Shown here: positions 44,975-51,754 of the stretch, in pieces
How the letters are laid out: each line of letters begins with the position of its first letter
How positions within the stretch are numbered: the first letter of the stretch is position 1
Source of the DNA: Hyphomicrobiales bacterium
Lineage (GTDB): Bacteria; Pseudomonadota; Alphaproteobacteria; Rhizobiales; Rhizobiaceae
Assembly: GCA_017305925.1 (NCBI GenBank)
Contig: JAFKJW010000198.1
Span: 22,282-86,281, forward strand
Direction of reading: 5' to 3'
Length of the DNA stretch: 64,000 bases
The notes under the pieces: model-generated
Told to the model about the DNA's origin: nothing
What the model saw: the letters and a program-made list of their open reading frames with translations, nothing else
Databases searched by the model: none
Translations under genes and position numbers: made by a program

Positions 44975-45097
44975 CTACTTTTTCGGCGGCTTCTGTCGCG
45001 TCAAAATCCGCCTTGCATCCTCGCCAGCCGTCCTGGCCACGAACCTCGCTGCCTTCACGACTTCGGATGCCGATCTCAAGGAAACCGCGCGTTTCAT
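44975..45097 (-). CDS. Small basic hypothetical protein
   Basis: This 40-codon frame (MKRAVSLRSASEVVKAARFV, ending RQKPPKK) is very basic and could form one helix. GGGAGG lies only two bases before the ATG, so initiation is doubtful. It ends 9 bp upstream of the DUF2213 start. It may be a real small gene or leader-like sequence. Confidence 0.35.
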   Translation of the reverse strand: MKRAVSLRSASEVVKAARFVARTAGEDARRILTRQKPPKK

Positions 45098-45148
45098 CGC
45101 CTCCCGGCGCTCTTGACAGCGGCAAGCCATGAGCGTTCATCCTCTTCG

Positions 45149-45370
45149 ATGACCGATGAACAGTTCCGAGAACTGCGCCAGCTTCTGCTCGACCTACAGG
45201 TGCGCGTGTCCGAACTGGAGATGCACCTGAAGCGGCAGGACGAAATCGCTTCGCACCGGCAGAGCCTGATTTTCGAGTGGTGCGCGCCGCTCAAATACAA
45301 GAATGCTATGCTGACCACCGAGATCGACATTCCCGACGATCTCAGGAAATTTTTCCCTGATCAGAACTGA
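45149..45370 (+). CDS. Small helical hypothetical protein (plus strand)
   Basis: This 73-aa frame starts MTDEQFRELRQLLLDLQVRV with a heptad-like SELEMHLKRQDEIASHRQ and ends DIPDDLRKFFPDQN. The composition is that of a real small coiled-coil protein, and the minus strand here lacks a competing gene. It runs against the late operon and overlaps the end of the MuF gene by 10 bp. The Shine-Dalgarno sequence is weak. Confidence 0.5.
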   Translation: MTDEQFRELRQLLLDLQVRVSELEMHLKRQDEIASHRQSLIFEWCAPLKYKNAMLTTEIDIPDDLRKFFPDQN

Positions 45371-46164
45371 ACGATCCCGATTGCCACGCACCGGCACATG
45401 ATCGGCTGGCCCGGTGGCAATCCGTCTTCCGCCCCCGTCGGCTTCCCGTATTCGTAGACCTCACCGTCCAATTCACGGTGCAGCGGCCTGACCCTCTCGT
45501 CATGGCTGGTCCGCCAAGTATAAGTCGTCACGCCAGCCTGCAGGTGCCGTTGCCGATTCAGATCACTGTTGAGCTTGGCAATCTGGTCGCGAGCTATGAC
45601 CTTGGCCCGCCGATCCGAAAGCCCGAACTCCTTCGTCAACTGCTTGCGCAGGTCCTTCGCCGGAACCCCGTTGACCACAGCATTCGTCACCGCGGTCTGG
45701 ATGCGCTTCACGGTGTCGGCGCCAAGCCCCTTGATCAACCCGACGTTCCGGGCCGATGCGGTATCGAGATAGTCGGCAAGGTCTTCCTGGCGGACCACTG
45801 CCGCAAGATCAACGCCGAGCACCCGTTTCGCGGTGGCCATGAAGGTTTCGGTATGGCGCCTAGCTTCAAGACCGAGGATACGCCGCACCGTGGCGCCAGC
45901 GATGGCGACAAGCTTTTCGGTCAGGCTCTCCAAGTTCTCGAATTCACGCTCGCCCATATCGCGGGTCAGGGCGCGGCTGGCAGCGATCTCCCGTTCCGCG
46001 ACCGGCACGATGTGCTGGCGGACATGAGCCGCCATTTCCCGGAGCATGGCGCGCAGCGCTTTCCGATAGGACGACTCGGCGCCGAGGCTGCCATGGATGG
46101 CCGGAAGCGGCTGCGTGGTTCCCTTCCGTCGATCGGCGAGACGGGCAAGATCGTACCGGATCAT
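45361..46164 (-). CDS. MuF-like minor head morphogenesis protein
   Basis: This 267-aa protein from ATG 46164 overlaps the portal stop by 4 bp (ATGA). The helical N-terminus leads to the C-terminal MuF core: FGLSDRRAKVIARDQIAKLN, TYTWRTSHDERVRPLHREL and GLPPGQPIMCRCVA. These include the R-x-D-Q, D-x-R-V-R and C-R-C signatures. It is injected or assembled with the portal. Confidence 0.88.
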   Translation of the reverse strand: MIRYDLARLADRRKGTTQPLPAIHGSLGAESSYRKALRAMLREMAAHVRQHIVPVAEREIAASRALTRDMGEREFENLESLTEKLVAIAGATVRRILGLEARRHTETFMATAKRVLGVDLAAVVRQEDLADYLDTASARNVGLIKGLGADTVKRIQTAVTNAVVNGVPAKDLRKQLTKEFGLSDRRAKVIARDQIAKLNSDLNRQRHLQAGVTTYTWRTSHDERVRPLHRELDGEVYEYGKPTGAEDGLPPGQPIMCRCVAIGIVQF

Positions 46165-47325
46165 TCTTCCGTGACCGTCGCCCGCCAGTTCTCGTTGACC
46201 TCCTCGAATATCTCCGGCCCGAGCTCGATCTTGCCCTTGTACGGCTCGACGGCGTGAAGATTGATGTCGGCGGCATCCCACGAGATGGTGACATGAGGCT
46301 GATAGTCCGGATAGTCCGTCTGCGCGCCCATGCGCTTGATATCCTCGTGGCGCCAGGTGAGCCGTGACGAGGCGAACTGCAACACCACGGCATCGCCGAA
46401 TCGCTCCATGAGACGCGGACCGCCTGGCGCAATCTCAATCTTGCCATCGTTGCCCGCCCACTCGTCGACGGCGCCGACCTTGATCCAGTCCAGCGGGGTG
46501 CGGGTATGGATGACGGTGACGTGCAGGCCATCCTGCACCGTCTCGAAACCCTGCGACCGCGCCCATTTTCGGATGTCGTCGACGTTCAGCACATCTCGGC
46601 GGATGTACAGCGAGCGCGGCGCGGCATCCTGGGCGGTCCGCCGGCCTCCGGGGGCGCTGGCGGCCGCCTCAAGCCTCAACCGCTCCTGTTCCGCCTCCTG
46701 TTCCGCCTCCATCTCGTAGTCGGGCAGGCCGCCGGCGTCCTCGATCTCCTGTTCGAAGCCGGGCAGAATGGAGTTCTCGACCAGCATGTTGGCGCCGGAC
46801 TTCGCCAGCGCCTCGGGCGGGAACAGGCCGGTATCGTTCAGCGATTTGATCGTGTCGGCGTTGGTCTTGCCGATGTCGGCCCGCTCCTTATCGCTGATCT
46901 GCCAGAGGCTGGACCAGATGAAATGCACCTCGGGCGGTCGGGAGCCGAGTGCGGAGCGGATGATCGCCTCGTCCATGCGGAACATGGCCGGCGTCATCTC
47001 GATCTGCTGCATGGCGGAGATGCGGTCGTAATAGTTCCGAAGGTCCGATTCCCCGGTGCTGTTCAGCCCGCCGGGAGACGTGCCCAGCAGGCGGGTCAGC
47101 GGAATGTCGGCGGCGCCGGCAACGATCTGCAAGAACCGGTCGATGACGTCGGGCAAGTTGGTGAAGCTGGCCGACTTGCTCTCGTATTCCTCATCCTTAT
47201 CCAGCATCAGCGTGCCGTTCACGCCCTTGCCGATATTCGCCAAGGTGTAGCGCTGCAGGATCCTGCGCTCGTATTCCGGGTCCGACAGGCTGGACATGAA
47301 GTTCGGGATGCGGATGATGTCGACC
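46161..47325 (-). pseudogene. Prophage A portal gene, 3' part with Acb1-like 2H phosphoesterase domain (interrupted by element B)
   Basis: This minus-strand frame is open from the element B junction to the stop at 46161. It continues the portal sequence as VDIIRIPNFMSSLSDPEYER and completes the DUF1073 portal fold. It then adds a C-terminal domain with two HVT motifs (HVTVIHTRTP and QPHVTISW, about residues 498 and 574 of the rejoined protein). These match the 2H phosphoesterase fold of the anti-CBASS protein Acb1. A fragment could start at ATG 47297. The gene is cut, not decayed: no other stop or frameshift is seen. Confidence 0.88.
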
Positions 47326-47342
47326 TTCGCCTAGAAAGCGAG
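47326..47342. other. Left attachment site of element B
   Basis: TTCGCCTAGAAAGCGAG. It matches the right site (58967-58983) at 15 of 17 positions. The exact 7-bp part TTCGCCT is the likely exchange core. The integrase gene stop is 5 bp further in. Confidence 0.8.
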
Positions 47343-47346
47343 TGGC

Positions 47347-48585
47347 TTAAATATCAACAACTTGTGGGGTCTTGTCGCTAATTTGTCGTGGCGCGGCGTT
47401 GTGCCCGCCATAACTTTTGCGCGATTCAATGGCCACCGTGAACTGTGAGGCGGCTGCTTCAATGGCGTTCTTGCTCGCCATATCGTCGGGAAACATATGC
47501 CCGTAGATGTCCAGCGTCGTGCGGATCGAGTGATGGCCGATAAAGCTCTTGATGTGAAAGGGCTGCAATCCCTGTTCGATCAGAAGCGATACGGCGGCAT
47601 GTCGAAGCGCATGGAAAGGATACTTCGGCGTCAGTGTCTCACCATCCTTTCCGAGCACTGTCAGGTCGGCTTGTTTGCATGTCGCTGTCCAGTACCAGTA
47701 GACATTTGAGGGGGTCAGCGGTGTGCCCTCGCGCGTCGTCACGACATGCCCGGTTAGGTCGCCTTTGACTTGACCCGCAGCCCATTCCAGAACGCGCCGT
47801 ACCGTCGACGGCATGGGGATTGTGCGAATACCGGCCTTCGACTTGGGGTCTTTCAGGCCATCCACTCGCGACAGGCTATGACGTATCCTGATTTCATTCC
47901 GGTCGAAGTCCACGTTCTCCCATTGGAGACCGCATACCTCACCCCGACGAAGACCGCCAAAAACCGCAAGCACAACGGCAAGCACCCGCATCCGGTGGCC
48001 GGATTCCGTTTCCCGGTAGTAGCGTTCCCGCAAAGCGAGCAAGATGCGCTCGATCTCTCCCTTGTCGGGAATCGTCCGCTTCACCATCCGACCGGGAATA
48101 TGCAGCTTGAGCGAGGCGAGCGGGTGAAGCTTTACCCACTTCTTGCGCACCGCGACGTTGAACACCAGCCGAAGGCATGATGCGTATTCCGCAACCGTCG
48201 AGCGGGCGAAGCTCTCCGACCATTGGTTGACCACATCTTGGAGCAAGTCATGGTCGATCTCATTCAGCTTCCGCCTACCAAGCACGGGAATGAGGTTGTT
48301 TTTGGCGATACTCCTGCACTTGTAGAGATTGTTTCCCGACATGCGATCGCCTATGCGCCACCGCCGTTCGCAGTCTTTCAGCCACTCGTCGCACGCTTCC
48401 GCGAATGTGGCCGACATGCGCGCCGGGGTGTGAACGCCGCGCTCAATCTCTTGCTCTATGCGCAGCCTTTCGGCGTCGGCGTCCTTCTTGCGATCGAAGG
48501 TGCCTCCCTGCCGACGTTTGCCTGCCTGATCGGTATACGTGACAATCCATTTGTCAGTGCCCTTGCGTTTTCTAACACTTGCCAT
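47347..48585 (-). CDS. int: Tyrosine recombinase (integrase) of element B
   Basis: This 412-aa integrase from ATG 48585 has AGGAGG about 8 bases upstream. It has an N-terminal arm-binding domain (about 1-55), a SAM-like core-binding domain (about 58-160) and a catalytic domain with Arg213 (GGLRRGEV), His325-x-x-Arg328 (FHALRHAAV), His351 (GHHSIRTT) and Tyr361 (LDIYGHMF). All five key residues are present. Its 3' end abuts the left attachment site and overlaps an ATATCAACAA repeat. The family and position show it mobilises element B. Confidence 0.94.
   Translation of the reverse strand: MASVRKRKGTDKWIVTYTDQAGKRRQGGTFDRKKDADAERLRIEQEIERGVHTPARMSATFAEACDEWLKDCERRWRIGDRMSGNNLYKCRSIAKNNLIPVLGRRKLNEIDHDLLQDVVNQWSESFARSTVAEYASCLRLVFNVAVRKKWVKLHPLASLKLHIPGRMVKRTIPDKGEIERILLALRERYYRETESGHRMRVLAVVLAVFGGLRRGEVCGLQWENVDFDRNEIRIRHSLSRVDGLKDPKSKAGIRTIPMPSTVRRVLEWAAGQVKGDLTGHVVTTREGTPLTPSNVYWYWTATCKQADLTVLGKDGETLTPKYPFHALRHAAVSLLIEQGLQPFHIKSFIGHHSIRTTLDIYGHMFPDDMASKNAIEAAASQFTVAIESRKSYGGHNAAPRQISDKTPQVVDI
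47351..47360. repeat. Inner end repeat ATATCAACAA (left)
   Basis: ATATCAACAA at 47351-47360 recurs as its reverse complement TTGTTGATAT at 58952-58961, near the other end of element B. Both copies lie within 30 bp of the attachment core, so they may be recombinase-binding sites. Confidence 0.55.
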
Positions 48586-48611
48586 GTGTCTGGCCTCCTT
48601 TCGTGAAGAAA

Positions 48612-48637
48612 GGCCCGGCCACGGGCGTAGCCGGGCC
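48612..48637. terminator. Hairpin between integrase and the acidic-protein gene
   Basis: GGCCCGGC (48612-48619) pairs perfectly with GCCGGGCC (48630-48637) around a 10-base loop. It lies between the acidic ORF stop and the integrase start. It could end transcription from element B before int. There is no T-run. Confidence 0.45.
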
Positions 48638-48644
48638 GGTCGAG

Positions 48645-49160
48645 TTATTGCCAAGGAGCGATGTAAGGTGCTGGAAGCCCCTTAGAGCGCAGCAGGTCAG
48701 CCGCTATACGCGCCCCGCCGCAACCGCCGTTGCCGGTGCCCCAGTCGTCTTTCGCTCCGCAGCAATCTTCCTCCGCATCGTGCGGTTCATCATTGATGTC
48801 GCCGCCGTGCTCGTTTTCTACCTCGACCTCATCCTTGCCGTACATCGCAATGTGCGTCTGGTCATAGGGCATCGATCCCTTCTCCCAGCCGAGATTGAAT
48901 TCAGCGTCGGCTCCGTCCTCGTCATCGGGGTTACCGTCCCATTCGTCCAGATCGAGGTCGCCTTCCCGATCGTCAGTCGGACCGCCATCAAATCCAGCGA
49001 GTGATGGCTCAAGGTCGGGGTCGACCTCCATCGCGTCGAGCATGTTGATAAGTCGCTCGATGGTATACGCGATGCCCGCCCGGTCGTCTGGCGACAGGGA
49101 TAGGAAGAATACGCCTCCCGCTTCCGCAAGGCGTGGCAGTTCTGCCATTTCGTGTTGCAT
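48645..49160 (-). CDS. Acidic hypothetical protein of element B
   Basis: This 171-aa protein from ATG 49160 has GGAG about 8 bases upstream. It has an N-terminal helical part (LSPDDRAGIAYTIERLINML) and a long acidic low-complexity middle (GDLDLDEWDGNPDDEDGADA). A Cys/Gly-rich C-terminus (EEDCCGAKDDWGTGNGGCGG) follows. The family is unknown. Strongly acidic small proteins can be DNA mimics or inhibitors, but that is only a suggestion. It is the last gene before the integrase. Confidence 0.65.
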   Translation of the reverse strand: MQHEMAELPRLAEAGGVFFLSLSPDDRAGIAYTIERLINMLDAMEVDPDLEPSLAGFDGGPTDDREGDLDLDEWDGNPDDEDGADAEFNLGWEKGSMPYDQTHIAMYGKDEVEVENEHGGDINDEPHDAEEDCCGAKDDWGTGNGGCGGARIAADLLRSKGLPAPYIAPWQ

Positions 49161-49590
49161 GGTAGTTCTCCGAGAAGGGCTTTCGAAGGCCCGCACCGCG
49201 TGACAGACGCGGCAGCCGGGAGTTCGAAACCCGCTCGAAGACGGGCCGGTGCACTTTTAAGGTTTCCCTCTGGACATGGCGCACCGCTCCCGGCCATAAT
49301 GGCCAGGTCGGCGCACCCGCCAAGGTGCGACCAGTGCAGGAAGCCCCGCCAAGGGCTATCTGCTTCAGCGCATCCCGACGCCAATCGGGACTGTTGCGCT
49401 ATATTCGAGTCCGGGTTTCGAAGCCCACGGACACCATTCCTGATTTGCCATATATCGTCAAGCGCTGCCCTTCGGGGCGAAGTGCGCGCCGCGCCGCCAC
49501 AGACCCACCGGCCGCGCGCTGACGGGGTTTACCCACTCACCGTCTAACGGGGTTGCTTGCGGGAAGGAGGCCCGCACAGGCGCAACCTGC
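49161..49590. other. Intergenic stretch in element B
   Basis: I see no convincing gene in these 430 bases. A plus-strand frame (49152-49547) has the composition of an antisense shadow. The stretch holds a hairpin repeat at 49230-49248 that is nearly identical to one near the right end of element B, and T/A-rich spots that could serve as a promoter for the acidic ORF and int. Confidence 0.4.
49230..49248. repeat. Hairpin repeat shared by both ends of element B (copy 1)
   Basis: CCCGCTCGAAGACGGGCCG. It matches 58904-58922 (CCCGCTCGAAAACGGGCCG) at 18 of 19 positions. The arms CCCG and CGGG form a short stem. Confidence 0.5.
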
Positions 49591-50670
49591 CTATGCCGCC
49601 TTATCGCCTTCGCCCCAATTGACCGTTGTAAGGGCCATCTGAAGGTCGTCGGTATCGATGCCCGCTTCCTTCGCTCTCGCCATGGCCTCCACTATCGTCT
49701 GGAAAGCGCGGGCACGGCCGCCGGCGTCGAACGCCTGCACCGGCCGCATAAGGTCGATCATGACTTCGCTGCCCAGCTTCTCGGATGCTTCCTCCGACAT
49801 GAGCATGGCTATGGGCTGAAGCACCCATTGGGCAAGGTGGCGCTGGGCTTCGCGCACAAGCGGACCCTGGGCCATCTCGGTAAGCAGCGACGGCAGGACA
49901 CCGAACGCCCCGAGGATCGCACCGCGCGCCGACTGTAGGGCCTCGATAGGCATGGCCTTTTGCAGGTCGGGCGTCACGTCCGAGGATCGCCAGTCTTGAG
50001 CCGGGACCGGGCCGCCGGCCGCCGTCACGTTCACGCTCTCGCGCAAGAGCACGCGCCCGCGCCGATGCCTGAAGCTGCGGCCAAGCGCCTCAAGGTCGGT
50101 GTCGGGAGCTTCGGGGAACGGCACGATTTGCGAGCCGAGCGGGGCGTTTTCGTACACCTCGCCCAAGGCCGTTTCTATCGCTTGGAGGAAACCGGCCGTG
50201 AGCTTCGCCCGGCGCAATGGTGCTTGCCCGAGCCATGGCGTGACGGGATCGCTGCCGATTCGGAAATGAAGCACCTCGGGGGCAAGCGCCGTCTGTGTCC
50301 GGCCGCCGCCCGCTTCGGATATGGACAGCCTGTAGGCCCTCGGGACGCCGTTCCGCGTCGACATCTCCCAATCCGAGCAAGGATACAGCCGATCCTCCCC
50401 GATCAGGAATACAGCCTCGCCCCGCAGGGCAAGGGAGCGGGCAACCATCGCCCGCGTGTGCCGGGTGATCAGATCGGTCCCCGAAACATCAGCCAGCGCG
50501 AAAGCGCCCTCCCATAGGGTGATACACGTCTGCACGGTCGCAGTTAGCTCCGCGATGCCCGACGCCCCGGAAATGTACGCCTCGCGCGCCGCCATGATCT
50601 CGGCGGTATAGCCGGCGCCGGACGCCCGCTTTTCGATCTTGTCGCGCTTGAAGGGCCAGAAATTCAGCAT
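49591..50670 (-). CDS. HK97-type portal protein of element B
   Basis: This 359-aa protein starts MLNFWPFKRDKIEKR. It contains GEAVFLIGEDRLYPCSDWEM, VLHFRIGSDPVTPWLGQAPL (the conserved portal H-x-R motif) and GAFGVLPSLL near the C-terminus, as in HK97 portals. It is about 50 residues shorter than most of the family. It is distinct from prophage A's DUF1073 portal. It overlaps the connector gene by 7 bp. Confidence 0.87.
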   Translation of the reverse strand: MLNFWPFKRDKIEKRASGAGYTAEIMAAREAYISGASGIAELTATVQTCITLWEGAFALADVSGTDLITRHTRAMVARSLALRGEAVFLIGEDRLYPCSDWEMSTRNGVPRAYRLSISEAGGGRTQTALAPEVLHFRIGSDPVTPWLGQAPLRRAKLTAGFLQAIETALGEVYENAPLGSQIVPFPEAPDTDLEALGRSFRHRRGRVLLRESVNVTAAGGPVPAQDWRSSDVTPDLQKAMPIEALQSARGAILGAFGVLPSLLTEMAQGPLVREAQRHLAQWVLQPIAMLMSEEASEKLGSEVMIDLMRPVQAFDAGGRARAFQTIVEAMARAKEAGIDTDDLQMALTTVNWGEGDKAA

Positions 50671-51224
50671 CGGCCAAGCCTCCTGTACGGTCTAAGCAGG
50701 TCGGCGGCCCCGCTGCCTTCCATGGCGCGGCCCTGCCAGTTCCCTTCGCCTCGCAGCGAAACGGACACGTCGCCCACGCTATGGGAGAAGCTGCGCACGC
50801 CAGCAGGCAGGCCGTATTCGCCAGCGCCGTCATGCGCCACCCAATACTCGGCAAGCCGCCTGTATGCCTCGTTGACGCTCTCGGGCACCGTCCCGCCGCC
50901 CACGGTCGCCGTGAAGCGGTATGGCCCGTCACCGATCATTCGCAGGCCGCCCAGCGGCGAAGCCGGGAGGGTGAGTTCCTGCCAAGCGTCGTTCTGCCAG
51001 ACTTCGGCTTTGCCGATCGAGGCAGGCAGCAACAGCGGCTCGAAATGACCTGGCCCTTTCATGATCCAGACGACGATGCGCTCCGTCCATCGGTAGGCAA
51101 CCCAAAGCTCGATCCGCTGCCACAACATCGCATTGGCGAGCGCCGCGGCGGCCGTAGACAGGCCATCGGGAGCCGGCGGGTACGCCGTCGGTGACGATTC
51201 AATCTGTTCAAGCAACTCGGTCAT
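50664..51224 (-). CDS. Head-tail connector-like protein of element B
   Basis: This 186-aa protein contains VWQNDAWQELTLPASPLGGL, PYRFTATVGGGTVPESVNEA and YRRLAEYWVAHDG. The last two resemble gp6-like head-tail connectors, in which an A-x-x-R-L-A-E-Y helix follows a beta section. It overlaps the portal start, which supports a head role. The N-terminal helical part is not recognised. Confidence 0.7.
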   Translation of the reverse strand: MTELLEQIESSPTAYPPAPDGLSTAAAALANAMLWQRIELWVAYRWTERIVVWIMKGPGHFEPLLLPASIGKAEVWQNDAWQELTLPASPLGGLRMIGDGPYRFTATVGGGTVPESVNEAYRRLAEYWVAHDGAGEYGLPAGVRSFSHSVGDVSVSLRGEGNWQGRAMEGSGAADLLRPYRRLGRC

Positions 51225-51237
51225 CGCATCCCCCAGA

Positions 51238-51744
51238 TCACGCGGGCCAACCCCGTGTTGCTTTCATCGCAAGCACGGTGCGGATGATCGCCGTGCCAAG
51301 CTTCGGGTCTTCGTTCTCAACCTTCTCTGCTTGCGGCACGGCCCGCTTGGGCGGGATGCGGAAGCCGGGAGAGATACCACCGACAAGCCCGGCAGCGGCG
51401 GCGGCGAGGAAGTCCGCGCCCCACGTCGTGCGCTGGATTTCCGGGGTGAGCGTGGCCGAAAACGACAGGGCGTCGTCACTGTCGACCAGCTTCAGGGTGC
51501 CAGCGCCACGGCTCGCCAACGGCTTGCCGTAGTCATGCCCCACCAGAAGGTGGATATCCTCGCTCATGTCTTCGACGCGGTAGGCGAAGGCCCTTGCGGC
51601 GATAACCTCCTTGCGAGGCCGCCCCGTAGGGCCGCCGTCCGAAAGCACGGCCGGGACGTTGTATTTGAAACGGCCGCTGACCGCCGCGCTACCGTCACTG
51701 GAACGGCGAAGCTCCAGCGGTTCAGGTGTGAAATTCCACAGCAT
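51238..51744 (-). CDS. HK97-type prohead protease of element B
   Basis: This 168-aa protein shows the U35 protease pattern: VIAARAFAYRVEDMSEDIHL, LLVGHDYGKPLASRGAGTL (active-site His), the DDALSFSATL strand and GISPGFRIPP (Ser). The length is typical for a protease without scaffold. It lies between tape measure and connector genes, an unusual place, since proteases normally sit next to the capsid gene. Confidence 0.83.
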   Translation of the reverse strand: MLWNFTPEPLELRRSSDGSAAVSGRFKYNVPAVLSDGGPTGRPRKEVIAARAFAYRVEDMSEDIHLLVGHDYGKPLASRGAGTLKLVDSDDALSFSATLTPEIQRTTWGADFLAAAAAGLVGGISPGFRIPPKRAVPQAEKVENEDPKLGTAIIRTVLAMKATRGWPA

Positions 51745-51754
51745 AGGGTGCTCC

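Noticed and set aside
44255..45370. Long plus-strand frame of 371 codons
   Set aside because: Most of it is antisense to DUF2213; only the last 73 codons (from 45149) look like a real protein and were kept.
49152..49547. Plus-strand frame of 131 codons in the gap of element B
   Set aside because: No ribosome site, Arg/Pro/Ser-rich shadow composition and no recognisable motif.
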